A stretch of 64,000 nucleotides of DNA from Pseudidiomarina woesei (GCF_001418345.1 NZ_LIPW01000001.1:346429-410428), one strand, 5' to 3'; counted from the stretch's first letter, positions 44,202 through 55,343 are shown. The notes: generated from the letters alone by a model not told the origin. A program made the numbers and translations.

Positions 44202-44633
44202 ATGAACCGACCAACCATATACAGCATCGGCGAACTTGCGAAAGAGTTCGACATCACCACGCGCAGTATTCGTTTTTACGAAGACCAAGGCCTGTTGGCG
44301 CCCCAGCGACAAGGGCAAACTCGGCTATACACCAATAAAGATCGCGTGCGCTTGAAACTTATTTTGCGTGGCAAACGTTTAGGGTTTTCGTTATCCGAAA
44401 CGAAAAACCTGTTCGATTTGTACGACATGGAAAACAGTAGCGCGCGTCAGCTACACACCGTTTTAGCGCTGATTGATGACAAAAAAATGTCATTAAAACA
44501 GCAGCTTGAAGATATCAAAGTACTATTGGTAGAGCTTGGCAACCTTGAAGAGCGTTGTCGCGATGAACTTGCGGAAATAGAAAACAGCAAGGCATCTATA
44601 AACTCTGCAGCACCAAACCAGGAGACATTATGA
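44202..44633 (+). CDS. liuR: MerR family regulator LiuR
   Basis: 143 residues: MerR HTH (about 6-75; [17 protein letters not shown]) and a C-terminal coiled-coil dimer helix. No metal-binding cysteines at the C-terminal end. LiuR represses or activates the leucine/isovalerate utilisation genes in many Proteobacteria, and here it heads the liuABCDE series, overlapping liuA by four bases (ATGA). Confidence 0.92.
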   Translation: MNRPTIYSIGELAKEFDITTRSIRFYEDQGLLAPQRQGQTRLYTNKDRVRLKLILRGKRLGFSLSETKNLFDLYDMENSSARQLHTVLALIDDKKMSLKQQLEDIKVLLVELGNLEERCRDELAEIENSKASINSAAPNQETL

Positions 44634-45799
44634 TTAGTCAGTACACCACCTTTAATTTTGGCCTTGGCGAAACGGCCGAGATGATCCGCGAAACCGTGAA
44701 TGCGTTTGCGCGTGATGAAATTGCGCCTCGCGCTGCGGAAATTGACGAAAAAAATGAGTTTCCAGCGGACTTATGGCGCAAAATGGGCGACCTAGGCTTG
44801 CTTGGCATGACGGTTCCTGAGGAATTCGGTGGGTCTGGCTTAGGTTACCTTGAGCACGTTGTCGCCATGGAAGAAATTAGCCGTGCTTCTGCGTCTGTCG
44901 GGTTGAGCTATGGCGCGCATTCAAATTTGTGTGTGAATCAAATTGCTCGCAATGGTACTCAAGCGCAAAAAGAAAAATACTTGCCAAAGCTCTGTAGCGG
45001 TGAACACGTGGGTGCGTTGGCAATGAGTGAGCCCAATGCCGGCTCAGATGTGGTAAGCATGAAGCTGAAGGCTGAATTAAAAGGCGACCACTACGTATTA
45101 AACGGCAACAAAATGTGGATCACCAATGGTCCCGATGCTGATGTGCTTGTAGTGTACGCAAAAACTAGCCCAGACAAGAACTCGCGAGGCATTACCGCAT
45201 TTATTATTGAGAAAGACTTCCCTGGTTTTCGTACTGCGCAGAAACTCGACAAACTCGGCATGCGTGGTTCAAACACTTGTGAACTGGTGTTTGAAGACTG
45301 CCAAGTTCCGGCTGAAAATATTCTTGGCGAGCTTGACCGCGGTGTTGAAGTACTCATGAGCGGCTTAGATTACGAGCGCGCCGTATTAGCAGCGGGCCCT
45401 TGCGGCATTATGCAAGCTTGTTTAGACGTGGTTATTCCGTACGTGCATGACCGCAAGCAATTCGGTAAAGCCATCGGCGAATTTCAATTGGTACAAGGCA
45501 AAGTTGCCGACATGTATACCCGTACAAACGCCGCTCGCGCCTATGTTTACGCGGTAGCGCAGTCATGTGACCGTGGCGAAACCACCCGCAAAGATGCCGC
45601 CGGCGCTATTTTGTATGCCGCAGAGTTAGCCACGCAATTAGCACTCGACGCTATTCAGTTGTTAGGCGGTAACGGCTATATTAACGAGTACCCTACTGGA
45701 CGCCTACTGCGCGACGCCAAGCTGTATGAAATTGGCGCCGGGACTTCAGAAATTCGTCGCATGCTGATCGGCCGCGAGCTGTTCAGTGAATCTGCTTAA
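44630..45799 (+). CDS. liuA: Isovaleryl-CoA dehydrogenase
   Basis: 389 residues. FAD acyl-CoA dehydrogenase with [15 protein letters not shown], the [17 protein letters not shown] segment, and the C-terminal [19 protein letters not shown] with GAGTSEIRR. In isovaleryl-CoA dehydrogenases the catalytic glutamate is within helix G rather than next to the C-terminal GT.E motif; the sequence LDYERAVLA (about 244-252) fits this. It forms 3-methylcrotonyl-CoA. ATG overlaps liuR. Confidence 0.95.
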   Translation: MISQYTTFNFGLGETAEMIRETVNAFARDEIAPRAAEIDEKNEFPADLWRKMGDLGLLGMTVPEEFGGSGLGYLEHVVAMEEISRASASVGLSYGAHSNLCVNQIARNGTQAQKEKYLPKLCSGEHVGALAMSEPNAGSDVVSMKLKAELKGDHYVLNGNKMWITNGPDADVLVVYAKTSPDKNSRGITAFIIEKDFPGFRTAQKLDKLGMRGSNTCELVFEDCQVPAENILGELDRGVEVLMSGLDYERAVLAAGPCGIMQACLDVVIPYVHDRKQFGKAIGEFQLVQGKVADMYTRTNAARAYVYAVAQSCDRGETTRKDAAGAILYAAELATQLALDAIQLLGGNGYINEYPTGRLLRDAKLYEIGAGTSEIRRMLIGRELFSESA

Positions 45800-45826
45800 C
45801 TTGCTAACGCATTAGGAGTTATAACC

Positions 45827-47434
45827 GTGACGGTATTAACCAGCACAGTGAACCCAAAAGACGAAACTTTTGTGGCCAATCAACAAGCCATGCAAGAAGT
45901 ACTCAACGATTTGTACGCTAAAGCTGAGCAGATTAAGCAAGGCGGTGGCCCGAAGTATCAAGAACGCCATTTAGCGCGCGGCAAATTACTGGCGCGTCAG
46001 CGCATTGAAAAGCTACTCGACAGTGGCTCGCCATTTTTGGAAATCGGCCAATTTGCGGCGTGGGATTGTTACGAAGATTATGTACCTGCTGCCGGTGTTG
46101 TGGCCGGTATTGGCATGGTTGAAGGCGTGCAATGCATGATTGTGGCCAATGACGCCACAGTAAAAGGCGGTACCTATTACCCACTGACGGTAAAAAAACA
46201 TTTGCGCGCTCAAGAAATTGCCGCACGTTGCCATTTGCCATGCATTTATTTGGTTGACTCTGGCGGTGCAAACTTGCCACGCCAAGACGAAGTGTTCCCC
46301 GACCGCGATCATTTTGGCCGTATTTTCTTTAATCAAGCCAACATGTCAGCCCAAGGTATTCCGCAAATTGCCGTGGTGATGGGTTTGTGTACCGCCGGTG
46401 GTGCTTATGTGCCGGCCATGGCCGACGAAAGCATTATTGTGAAAGAACAAGGCACTATTTTCTTAGCGGGCCCGCCGTTGGTTAAGGCGGCAACAGGCGA
46501 AGAAGTGAGCGCTGAAGAGCTTGGTGGCGCCGATGTGCACACTCGTATTTCCGGTGTGGCTGACCACTTTGCCATGAACGATGAGCACGCGCTTGCCCTT
46601 GCTCGCCGCTCGGTCGCACGACTAAATTATCAAGGCGCTAAGCCGGTGCCACAACACGAGGTGAAAGAGCCACGCTTCGACGCCAAAGAAATATACGGCA
46701 TTGTCGGCACCGATTTGCGCAAGCCTTATGACGTGCGTGAAGTGATTGCCCGGGTTGTCGATGACTCAGACTTTGACGAGTTCAAACAAAACTACGGTAA
46801 TACACTGGTGACAGGTTTTGCTCGTATTCACGGCTACCCGGTAGGTATTGTCGCCAATAACGGTATTTTATTCTCCGAATCTGCGCAAAAAGGCGCACAC
46901 TTTATTGAGCTGTGTGCTCAGCGCAAAATTCCATTGGTGTTTTTGCAGAACATTACCGGCTTTATGGTAGGTAAAAAATACGAAGCGGAAGGCATTGCCA
47001 AGCACGGCGCTAAAATGGTGACCGCGGTAAGTTGCGCGCAAGTACCTAAGTTTACGGTACTTATTGGTGGCAGCTACGGCGCAGGTAACTATGGCATGTG
47101 TGGTCGTGCTTATGACCCAACGTTGATGTTCATGTGGCCCAATGCACGTATTTCCGTGATGGGTGGCGAACAAGCCGCAGGTGTTATGGCGCAAGTCACC
47201 AAAGACAATCTAGCGCGCAAAGGCGAAAGCATGAGTGCCGACGCTGAGCAAAAATTAAAGCAGCCAATTATTGAAACCTACGAAAAACAGGGGCACCCCT
47301 ACTACGCTTCGGCGCGCTTGTGGGACGACGGTATTATTGATCCAGCACAAACGCGCACCGTATTAGGCTTGAGCCTTGCCGCTGCAAACAATGCACCGAT
47401 TGCCGACACCAAGTTCGGCGTATTCCGCATGTAA
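45827..47434 (+). CDS. liuB: Methylcrotonoyl-CoA carboxylase, carboxyltransferase subunit
   Basis: 535 residues, double crotonase-like carboxyltransferase. Conserved segments include [34 protein letters not shown] and [11 protein letters not shown]. It transfers carboxyl from biotin on LiuD to 3-methylcrotonyl-CoA, giving 3-methylglutaconyl-CoA. The start is GTG with AGGAG eight bases upstream; no in-frame ATG precedes the conserved core closely. Confidence 0.96.
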   Translation: MTVLTSTVNPKDETFVANQQAMQEVLNDLYAKAEQIKQGGGPKYQERHLARGKLLARQRIEKLLDSGSPFLEIGQFAAWDCYEDYVPAAGVVAGIGMVEGVQCMIVANDATVKGGTYYPLTVKKHLRAQEIAARCHLPCIYLVDSGGANLPRQDEVFPDRDHFGRIFFNQANMSAQGIPQIAVVMGLCTAGGAYVPAMADESIIVKEQGTIFLAGPPLVKAATGEEVSAEELGGADVHTRISGVADHFAMNDEHALALARRSVARLNYQGAKPVPQHEVKEPRFDAKEIYGIVGTDLRKPYDVREVIARVVDDSDFDEFKQNYGNTLVTGFARIHGYPVGIVANNGILFSESAQKGAHFIELCAQRKIPLVFLQNITGFMVGKKYEAEGIAKHGAKMVTAVSCAQVPKFTVLIGGSYGAGNYGMCGRAYDPTLMFMWPNARISVMGGEQAAGVMAQVTKDNLARKGESMSADAEQKLKQPIIETYEKQGHPYYASARLWDDGIIDPAQTRTVLGLSLAAANNAPIADTKFGVFRM

Positions 47435-47443
47435 GGGGCAGAC

Positions 47444-48232
47444 ATGAATTACCACACTATAACTTTGTCAGTTGCCGACCACGTTGCTTGGTTAACCCTG
47501 AACCGCCCTGAAGTGCATAACGCATTTGACGATCGCATGATCGCTGAGCTGCTTGATGCGCTTGCAGCGGTTCGCAACAACAATCAAGTACGTGTGCTGG
47601 TGTTGCGTTCAGAAGGCAAAAACTTTTCCGCCGGCGCCGACTTAGGTTGGATGCGCTCCATGGCTGCAAAAGACTATGACGAAAATATTGCCGATGCCGC
47701 AGAGTTATCGCGCTTAATGCAAGAACTTGATGAGCTACCACAACCGACCATCGCTTTAGTACAGGGCGCTGCATTTGGTGGTGCTGTTGGTTTAGCCGCG
47801 TGCTGCGATATTGCGTTGGCAACACCAGCCTCAAGCTTTTGCTTAAGCGAAGTAAAAATCGGTTTAATTCCGGCTGTGATCAGCCCGTATGTAATGCGCG
47901 CCATGGGCACTCGACAAGCGCGCCGTTACATGCTCACCGCCGAGCGTTTCAGCGCCGAAGAAGCGCTGCGTATTGGCTTGGTTCATGATATCGCGGAAGA
48001 CTTACAACAAGCCGCACAGCCGCTTATTGAGGCTCTAATTAATAATAGCCCTGCGGCAGTTACCGCGGCGAAAAGTTTGGCCATGGCGGTTGATCAGCAG
48101 CCACTAAATGCCAACACGCGGCAGTTAACCATTGAACGTATCGCAGAAATTCGGGTTTCGGCAGAAGGCCAAGAAGGCCTTAGCGCGTTTTTAGAAAAAC
48201 GTGCACCGAACTGGAAAACCACCAACGAATAA
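47444..48232 (+). CDS. liuC: Methylglutaconyl-CoA hydratase
   Basis: 262-residue crotonase. Oxyanion motifs FSAGADLGWM (about 63-72) and GAAFGGAVGLAACCDIA (about 107-123), with the SEVKIGLIPAVISPYV region. It hydrates 3-methylglutaconyl-CoA to HMG-CoA. It is also the only plain enoyl-CoA hydratase in the two branched-chain clusters of the window. Confidence 0.94.
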   Translation: MNYHTITLSVADHVAWLTLNRPEVHNAFDDRMIAELLDALAAVRNNNQVRVLVLRSEGKNFSAGADLGWMRSMAAKDYDENIADAAELSRLMQELDELPQPTIALVQGAAFGGAVGLAACCDIALATPASSFCLSEVKIGLIPAVISPYVMRAMGTRQARRYMLTAERFSAEEALRIGLVHDIAEDLQQAAQPLIEALINNSPAAVTAAKSLAMAVDQQPLNANTRQLTIERIAEIRVSAEGQEGLSAFLEKRAPNWKTTNE

Positions 48233-48241
48233 GGACCAGCA

Positions 48242-50200
48242 ATGTTGCGCAAACTGCTAATTGCTAACCGCGGCGAAATTGCTTGCCGCATTATCCGCAC
48301 CGCTCGCGATCTTGGTATTCGCACGGTCGCCGTCTATTCCGATGCTGACGCCAACGCACAACATGTACAAATGGCTGACGAAAGCATTCATTTAGGCCCA
48401 GCACCCAGTGCCGAAAGCTACTTGGTGATTAATAAGATTATTGCTGCAGCCAAACAAACTGGCGCTGACGCCATTCACCCGGGCTATGGCTTTTTGTCAG
48501 AAAACGAAGACTTCGCCGATGCCTGCGCCAGCAACAACATTATTTTTGTTGGCCCACCCACTAGCGCGATTGCGGCTATGGGTTCAAAAAGTGCAGCTAA
48601 AGCCATTATGAGTGAGGCCGGCGTGCCATTAGTGCCGGGCTACCATGGTAGCGATCAAAGCCTTGATACCTTGCGCGATGAAGCCGAAAAAATCGGCTTC
48701 CCGGTGTTGCTAAAAGCAGCCTATGGCGGCGGTGGCAAAGGCATGCGTATTGTAGAAAGTGCCAAGCAATTTGAAGAAGCATTCAACTCGGCCAAGCGTG
48801 AGGCGCAAGCTTCATTTGGTAACGACAAAATGCTAGTGGAAAAATACATCGGCAACCCACGGCACGTCGAAATTCAGGTGTTTTGTGACGAACACGGCAA
48901 CGCAGTATACCTTGCTGAGCGCGACTGTTCCGTGCAACGCCGTCACCAAAAAGTCATTGAAGAAGCCCCTGCACCGTCTATTAGCACCTCCACTCGTGTG
49001 GCTATGGGCGAAGCTGCTGTGCGTGCGGCCCAAGCGATTGATTATGTCGGTGCCGGTACCGTTGAGTTCTTGCTCGATACCGACAACAAATTCTACTTCA
49101 TGGAAATGAACACCCGCCTGCAAGTCGAACACCCAGTGACCGAAATGGTCACCGGCCAAGACTTAGTTGCTTGGCAGTTACTGGTCGCTAGTGGCGAGCC
49201 TCTGCCACTTGCGCAAGACCAAATTGAAGTGAACGGGCATTCATTTGAAGCACGCATTTACGCAGAAGACCCTGAACATGAATTCTTGCCAAGCACCGGC
49301 ACCTTGCACGTGTTGCGTCCGCCGGCTAGCTCTGAGCATGTTCGTATTGACAGCGGCGTTGTTGAAGGCGATGAGGTAAGTTCATACTACGACCCAATGA
49401 TCGCTAAGTTAGTGGTTTGGGGCGAAAATCGCACCATTGCTCTGCGCCGCTTAATTCAAGCATTGAACGACTATCGCGTGGCGGGAGTAAGAACCAATAT
49501 CGACTTTTTACGTCGTATTGCTGGGCATAAAAAATTTGGTCAAGCAGAGCTGACGACTCGTTTTATTGAAAAATACCACGACGACTTGTTTACCGACACC
49601 AGCGTATTGGCCAACGATTATGCGGTAATGGCAACGCTTGCTGAGCGTTTTGACGAGAAACATAACGCGTCACAAAACCCTTGGCATACCCAGCACAGCT
49701 TTCGCGTAAATCAACCACGTCAATTTAGCCTAAACTTACAGTTTGGCGAACAGTTACTTGATATTCAGTTAACGGCAACCGACAACGGTTGGCAGCAAGC
49801 GGGTGAAAAAGCCTTGTGGCAAGTTGATAAGCACGGCGAGCAATTCACATTTACCCAAAACGGCCGTCGTTTTAACGCGCATATTTTGCGTACTGAACAC
49901 GACATTATCGTCATGACTGAACAAGCGAGCTTACGTTTCACGCGCCACAATGTGGCTGACACCCTGGAACAAGAAACCGCCGCTGGTAGCTTAACGGCGC
50001 CAATGAATGGTACCGTGGTGCAAGTGTTGGTTAGCGCCAATGACACGGTAAAAGCCGACCAAGCTTTGGTAATTATGGAAGCCATGAAAATGGAATACAC
50101 TATTCGCGCACCGCGTGACGGTGAAATTGCACAGGTGTATTACCAAGCTGGTGATCTAGTTAGTGATGGTGCTGAGCTAATCAGCCTCAAAGACGAATAG
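48242..50200 (+). CDS. liuD: Methylcrotonoyl-CoA carboxylase, biotin-containing subunit
   Basis: 652 residues. Biotin carboxylase domain (1-445) with ATP-grasp loop KAAYGGGGKGMRIV and RDCSVQRRHQKVIEE; linker region; biotinyl domain with Lys616 in MEAMKM. Partner of LiuB in an alpha6-beta6 type complex. Nine bases after liuC, AAGGA upstream. Confidence 0.96.
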   Translation: MLRKLLIANRGEIACRIIRTARDLGIRTVAVYSDADANAQHVQMADESIHLGPAPSAESYLVINKIIAAAKQTGADAIHPGYGFLSENEDFADACASNNIIFVGPPTSAIAAMGSKSAAKAIMSEAGVPLVPGYHGSDQSLDTLRDEAEKIGFPVLLKAAYGGGGKGMRIVESAKQFEEAFNSAKREAQASFGNDKMLVEKYIGNPRHVEIQVFCDEHGNAVYLAERDCSVQRRHQKVIEEAPAPSISTSTRVAMGEAAVRAAQAIDYVGAGTVEFLLDTDNKFYFMEMNTRLQVEHPVTEMVTGQDLVAWQLLVASGEPLPLAQDQIEVNGHSFEARIYAEDPEHEFLPSTGTLHVLRPPASSEHVRIDSGVVEGDEVSSYYDPMIAKLVVWGENRTIALRRLIQALNDYRVAGVRTNIDFLRRIAGHKKFGQAELTTRFIEKYHDDLFTDTSVLANDYAVMATLAERFDEKHNASQNPWHTQHSFRVNQPRQFSLNLQFGEQLLDIQLTATDNGWQQAGEKALWQVDKHGEQFTFTQNGRRFNAHILRTEHDIIVMTEQASLRFTRHNVADTLEQETAAGSLTAPMNGTVVQVLVSANDTVKADQALVIMEAMKMEYTIRAPRDGEIAQVYYQAGDLVSDGAELISLKDE

Positions 50201-50211
50201 GCTAATTTGCT

Positions 50212-51108
50212 ATGACCTTACCGCAACAGGTAAAAATTGTAGAAGTCGGCCCTCGTGACGGGTTGCAAAACGAAACCGCTGTGCCGGTAGAAGCTAAAAT
50301 TGCCTTGGTTAATGCATTAGCCAAGGCAGGCTTAAGCTACATTGAAACCGGCGCCTTTGTTAGTCCCAAATGGGTGCCACAAATGGCCGATAGCGCTGAA
50401 GTGTTTGCCGGCATTGACCGCCAAGCGGGTATTACCTATGCGGCCCTAACGCCTAACCTAAAAGGCTTCGAAGCAGCAATGCAAGCACAGGCCACCGAAG
50501 TGGCTATTTTTGGCGCGGCCTCTGAAGCCTTCAGCCAAAAAAACATTAATTGCAGTATTGCCGAAAGCCTTGAACGCTTCGCACCCGTAATTGAAGCCGC
50601 AAAAGCACAAAATATTAAAGTTCGCGGTTATGTCAGCTGTGTGCTTGGTTGCCCTTATCAAGGTGACGTCAGCCTAAGCGACGTGGCTTATGTCGCTGAA
50701 ACGCTGTGGACTATGGGCTGCTATGAAGTATCGCTTGGTGACACCATCGGTGTTGGCACCCCGCTGCACGCACAACGCATGTTAGGTGCCGTTGCCGAGC
50801 GCGTACCGATGCAGCACCTTGCTTTGCACTTTCATAATACCTACGGCCAAGCGCTTGCGAATATTGCCAGCTGTTTGCCGATGGGCGTGGCAACCATTGA
50901 CAGTGCTGTGGCTGGTTTGGGCGGCTGCCCTTACGCGAAAGGTGCCAGTGGCAATGTGGCCACCGAAGACGTGGTGTACATGTTGCACGGCATGGGTATT
51001 GAAACCGGTATCAACTTGAATAACCTTGTTCAGGCTGGCGCAGATATATGTCGCCACCTTGCCCATGGCCCGCGCTCAAACGTCGCACACGCCATGCTGG
51101 CCCAATAG
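50212..51108 (+). CDS. liuE: Hydroxymethylglutaryl-CoA lyase
   Basis: 298 residues, TIM-barrel HMGL-like. GPRDGLQNE (about 13-21) with metal Asp, [20 protein letters not shown] metal His pair, and the catalytic-loop Cys in [14 protein letters not shown]. It cleaves HMG-CoA to acetoacetate and acetyl-CoA. Weak ribosome site, 11 bases after liuD. Confidence 0.95.
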   Translation: MTLPQQVKIVEVGPRDGLQNETAVPVEAKIALVNALAKAGLSYIETGAFVSPKWVPQMADSAEVFAGIDRQAGITYAALTPNLKGFEAAMQAQATEVAIFGAASEAFSQKNINCSIAESLERFAPVIEAAKAQNIKVRGYVSCVLGCPYQGDVSLSDVAYVAETLWTMGCYEVSLGDTIGVGTPLHAQRMLGAVAERVPMQHLALHFHNTYGQALANIASCLPMGVATIDSAVAGLGGCPYAKGASGNVATEDVVYMLHGMGIETGINLNNLVQAGADICRHLAHGPRSNVAHAMLAQ

Positions 51109-51123
51109 TCACCTGAACCTTAA

Positions 51124-51149
51124 CGTAAGACACAAACGTAAGACACAAA
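51124..51149. repeat. Tandem 13-bp repeat before acetoacetyl-CoA synthetase
   Basis: CGTAAGACACAAA is present twice in immediate tandem, and a third partial unit CGCACAA follows. It lies in the 64-base gap between liuE and the next start. Each unit contains ACGTAA, resembling a half of the ACGT-type operator before liuR. Confidence 0.8.
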
Positions 51150-51172
51150 CGCACAACAGGAACGCTAGAATA

Positions 51173-53113
51173 ATGACGCAAAAAATAATGTGGCAGCCTG
51201 ATGCAAACCAAGTCGCTGCAACGCGTATGACCGACTTTATGAACACGGTTAATGCTCAGGCGAATCAGCAATTAACCACGTACGACGATTTACACCAGTG
51301 GTCGGTCGCGCACAGTGACCAGTTTTGGTCGCAAATTTGGCGTTACTTTGACGTTATCGGCGAGCGCGGTGAGCGCACGGTTGTCGATGCAAATAAGTTG
51401 CCAGGCGCGCAGTGGTTTCCTGACGCAACGTTAAATTTTGCTGAGAATTTGCTGCGTTTTAACGACGACCACATGGCTCTCGTATTTCGTGGTGAAAATG
51501 GCACGCGCCAGCAACTCACTTACGCCGAATTACGCCATGAAGTTGCCGCACTCGCTGCCGCCATGAAGGCCGATGGTATCGAGCCTGGTGACCGCGTAGC
51601 CGCCATGATGCCAAACTGCATTGAGACTATTATCGGTATGCTCGCAACCACCAGCTTAGGAGCAATTTGGTCGTCATGTTCCCCTGACTTCGGTGTGCAA
51701 GGCGTGGTTGACCGCTTTGGCCAAATTGAACCTAAGCTGTTCATTACCGTTGACGGCTATTATTACAACGGCAAACAGCTTGATATCAGTGAAAAAACTG
51801 CCGCTATTCGCCAGCAGCTAACAACCGTTGAGCGTACGCTTGTGGTTGATTTTGCAGGTTTTAAACCGCAATTAAGTGCAGGTTGGGCGCACTGGAATGA
51901 GTATTTAGACCGCAGCTCGACCGAATTAACCTTTACCCGGATGCCGTTCAACGCACCGCTATATATCATGTTCAGTTCGGGTACTACTGGGGTGCCAAAA
52001 TGTATTGTGCATGGTATTGGCGGAACCTTATTACAGCACTTAAAAGAACATGGCTTGCACACCGACATAGACCGTGACGACGTTCTTTTCTATTTCACTA
52101 CCTGCGGCTGGATGATGTGGAACTGGCTTGTTTCCGGCTTAGCCCAAGGCGCAACCTTGTTGCTGTTTGACGGCTCGCCATTTTATCCCGGCCCTGAGGC
52201 ACTATGGGATATCGCCGAGCAAGAAAAAATCAGCGTATTTGGCACTAGTGCCAAATATTTATCCGCACTGGAAAAAGCTGACTACAAACCAGCTGAGTCG
52301 AATCAGTTGCCAATGCTACGCAGTATTTTAACCACCGGCTCAGTGCTTGCACCTGAGAGCTTTGATTATGTCTACCGAGATATCAAGGCAAACCTCTGTT
52401 TGTCGTCTATTTCCGGTGGCACCGACATCGTCTCATGCTTTGCGCTGGGTAACCCAGCGCTTCCGGTATATCGCGGCGAACTGCAATGCCGTGGGCTAGG
52501 CTTAGATGTGCAAGTGTTTAATGACGAAGGCCAAACTGTCACGCAGCAAAAAGGCGAGCTAGTATGCCGCAACAGTTTCCCTTGTATGCCCATTGGCTTT
52601 TGGAATGACGACTCTGGCGAGCGTTACTTCAATGCGTACTTCGCCCGTTTTGAAAACACCTGGGCCCATGGCGACTATGCAGAAATAACAGCGCACAACG
52701 GCGTTATTATTTATGGCCGCTCTGACGCTGTCCTCAACCCAGGTGGGGTACGCATTGGTACCGCAGAAATTTATCGCCAAGTTGAAAAAATAGATGCGGT
52801 ATTAGAAAGCATTGCCATTGGCCAGCGCTGGCAAGATGACGAACGAGTTGTGTTGTTTGTACGCTTGCGCGAAGGCGTCCAATTAACCGACGAGCTGCAA
52901 CAGCAAATACGCCAAGTCATTCGTGCCAACGCAACACCTCGGCATGTTCCGGCAATTATTGCGCAAGTGAGTGATATTCCACGAACGATAAGCGGCAAAA
53001 TTGTTGAGTTAGCGGTACGCCAAGTCGTTCACGGTGAAACCGTTAAAAATACAGACGCGCTGGCTAACCCTGAGGCTCTTGAATATTTCCGTAACCGACC
53101 GGAGTTAGCTTAG
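51173..53113 (+). CDS. Acetoacetate-CoA ligase
   Basis: 646 residues, ANL superfamily. ATP loop MFSSGTTGVPK, GWMMWNWLVSG and the C-terminal SGKIVELAVR with the acylation lysine. It activates acetoacetate made by LiuE, so that AtoB can thiolyse it; this closes the leucine route within the window. I chose ATG 51173; the upstream open frame overlaps liuE in another frame. Symbol aacS or liuF is used in some genomes. Confidence 0.93.
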   Translation: MTQKIMWQPDANQVAATRMTDFMNTVNAQANQQLTTYDDLHQWSVAHSDQFWSQIWRYFDVIGERGERTVVDANKLPGAQWFPDATLNFAENLLRFNDDHMALVFRGENGTRQQLTYAELRHEVAALAAAMKADGIEPGDRVAAMMPNCIETIIGMLATTSLGAIWSSCSPDFGVQGVVDRFGQIEPKLFITVDGYYYNGKQLDISEKTAAIRQQLTTVERTLVVDFAGFKPQLSAGWAHWNEYLDRSSTELTFTRMPFNAPLYIMFSSGTTGVPKCIVHGIGGTLLQHLKEHGLHTDIDRDDVLFYFTTCGWMMWNWLVSGLAQGATLLLFDGSPFYPGPEALWDIAEQEKISVFGTSAKYLSALEKADYKPAESNQLPMLRSILTTGSVLAPESFDYVYRDIKANLCLSSISGGTDIVSCFALGNPALPVYRGELQCRGLGLDVQVFNDEGQTVTQQKGELVCRNSFPCMPIGFWNDDSGERYFNAYFARFENTWAHGDYAEITAHNGVIIYGRSDAVLNPGGVRIGTAEIYRQVEKIDAVLESIAIGQRWQDDERVVLFVRLREGVQLTDELQQQIRQVIRANATPRHVPAIIAQVSDIPRTISGKIVELAVRQVVHGETVKNTDALANPEALEYFRNRPELA

Positions 53114-53115
53114 CC

Positions 53116-55320
53116 ATGAAGTTTTGGCGCTCGATTGTATTTACCGCGATAGTTGGCTTGGGTTTAACCGCCCTCGCCTCCTTATTGCTAGAAAGCTACG
53201 ATCACCGCCGCATGCAAGAGCGCATTCAAGCCGATGCTTCAAGTTTAGAAGCAAATATTCGCGGTAGTTTAGTACGCTTACTATATGCCAGTGAACTTAC
53301 GGGGGCGCTGCTAAAAACCAGTGACCGGACGCCACAACAACAATTACCACTGTTGCGCAGCGCATTGGCCTCGTTTTACCAGTCAGTTAAACAAGTGAAT
53401 ATTGTTGACCGTGACCTAAATGTGATTGCACAAACCCTCGTGTCCGGTAATGAATTAGTCAGCGCAAAAACCTATCAAGGCACTACAGTTAACATCGCGC
53501 AACTAGAGCAATTAACCAATGACTCACTATTCATGCCAGCTAGAAACTTTTCCTCTAGGCAGCATGATTTAGCTTTATTCATTCCGATTATGACAACTCA
53601 GCAAAGTTATTTTGTTGTTGCTGTCATCAACACCCAAGAGCTACTTAAACAAACCATTCATCATCATATTATTGAAGGCTATCAAACCTCTGTTCAGCAA
53701 CATAACGAAACGATTTATAACTTTTCAGGTGAAACAGAATTAAAAGATCTCTGGGCTGCAGACTTTACTATCTCGGTGGCAAACAGTCATTGGTACTTTG
53801 AAATGTGGCCAACGCCGGCAAAGTTTTCTGACTTACACATAATTAATCCACTAATTACTCCGTTAATGGGAATGTTTGTCACTGGAATGCTTATGATGCT
53901 GGTTGCACGAATTCGCAAGCAAGAAAGTCAGTTGGAATTATTGCAGCAGTTGAATGAAAATTATAATCAAAGTCTGAAGAAACGTGATGAAGTAGAAAAA
54001 CAACTGGCCTACCTGTCTGAACACGACGCCCTTACAGAAGTACCTAATCGCAACGCATTGATCCGCTTTTTAGGTGAACGTTTAGCGGAAATGAAGGAAA
54101 CCAAGCAACAGCTTGTTGCTATCCAACTTAATATTGACCATTTCAAAGATATTAATAACGCCCTTGGCCACAAAGTAGGCGATGAACTTTTAAAACGCTT
54201 AGCACACCGTTTACAAAGCAGCCCTCACAATTTTGATTTTATTGCCCGAATTGGCGGCGATGAGTTTTTGGTGATTAAGCAAGTAGCAACCTCGGAGCTG
54301 CACGCTAAAGAGCTTGCAGACGAGTTAACTCGGCTAGTTAAACCGCAATTTTTTATTGGTCGCCATGAAATTTATGCATCTGCATCTATTGGTATTGCCT
54401 TTGCTAGCGAGGCCGATTACGACGCTGATACCCTATTACGACACACAGACGCAGCTTTAATTGAAGCTAAATTGGCCGATTACCACGGTGTCGCCACTTA
54501 CACGCGCGCGCAGCAGTCTGAATTATCAAAACGTCAGGTTTTACTTGAACAACTGCATCGAGCTATTGAGACGCACAGTATTATTATTCACTATCAGCCA
54601 ATGTTTGATCTTATTAATCAACATATTGTTGGTTTTGAAGCATTAATGCGCTGGCAACATGAAGACGGCGAATTAGTATACCCTGAAGAGTTTTTACCGC
54701 TCATTGAAGATACCGGCTTAATTGTGCCCTTAACTGACAATTTGATTCGTCAGGTTGTTAGCGACTACGCCGAATTTACCCAACGTGGGAATACTGAATT
54801 AACCATAGGTATTAACTTATCGGGCAAGCAGTTAGCTTTGCCCGAGCTTCCTGAAATTCTGACATCGCATTTGCGGCGCAACCAAGTCGGCCCTGAAAGC
54901 TTACATATTGAAATAAAAGAAGAGCTGTACTGTGCGCATGCGAATCAAGATAATAGCGTGCTTTCAACAGTGCGCGACACCGGGGTTAAATTAACCATAG
55001 ATGGTATGGGGTTGAATCATGCGACCATGGATGCGGTGCAAAATTTCCCACCAAGCTTGCTGAAGATCAGTCAACCTTTGATGGCAGATATTCCCCACAG
55101 TAAAGTACATGCATTAATTGCCGAAACTATGATTAAATTCGCCCACAGTGTTGGTATTTCAATTAGTGCCGTGGGTGTCGAAACCCAGCAACAAGTCGAT
55201 TTTTTAATACAGCGCGACTGTCTTATTGCACAGGGCTATTATTTGGCTCGACCATTAGCCAAGCAAGATATAACTAAACTATTGGCCTCGCAGGTTAAAC
55301 ACGATGCGCCAAACAGTTAA
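53116..55320 (+). CDS. Membrane GGDEF/EAL protein with degenerate EAL domain
   Basis: 734 residues. Membrane helix (about 9-27), periplasmic sensor region (about 30-240) with no motif I recognise, second helix (about 245-267), coiled coil, GGDEF domain with intact GGDEF at 380-384, and EAL domain with EAL at 508-510. The GGDEF domain lacks an RxxD inhibitory site. Several EAL catalytic residues are altered: Asp629 is followed by Gly630 where the second Asp of DDFGTG is expected, KID is KIS (650-652), and AEGVE is AVGVE (685-689). I expect diguanylate cyclase activity and little or no phosphodiesterase. Two bases after the acetoacetate ligase gene. Confidence 0.9.
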   Translation: MKFWRSIVFTAIVGLGLTALASLLLESYDHRRMQERIQADASSLEANIRGSLVRLLYASELTGALLKTSDRTPQQQLPLLRSALASFYQSVKQVNIVDRDLNVIAQTLVSGNELVSAKTYQGTTVNIAQLEQLTNDSLFMPARNFSSRQHDLALFIPIMTTQQSYFVVAVINTQELLKQTIHHHIIEGYQTSVQQHNETIYNFSGETELKDLWAADFTISVANSHWYFEMWPTPAKFSDLHIINPLITPLMGMFVTGMLMMLVARIRKQESQLELLQQLNENYNQSLKKRDEVEKQLAYLSEHDALTEVPNRNALIRFLGERLAEMKETKQQLVAIQLNIDHFKDINNALGHKVGDELLKRLAHRLQSSPHNFDFIARIGGDEFLVIKQVATSELHAKELADELTRLVKPQFFIGRHEIYASASIGIAFASEADYDADTLLRHTDAALIEAKLADYHGVATYTRAQQSELSKRQVLLEQLHRAIETHSIIIHYQPMFDLINQHIVGFEALMRWQHEDGELVYPEEFLPLIEDTGLIVPLTDNLIRQVVSDYAEFTQRGNTELTIGINLSGKQLALPELPEILTSHLRRNQVGPESLHIEIKEELYCAHANQDNSVLSTVRDTGVKLTIDGMGLNHATMDAVQNFPPSLLKISQPLMADIPHSKVHALIAETMIKFAHSVGISISAVGVETQQQVDFLIQRDCLIAQGYYLARPLAKQDITKLLASQVKHDAPNS

Positions 55321-55343
55321 CGCGAAATAAATAGGAGTAATCT

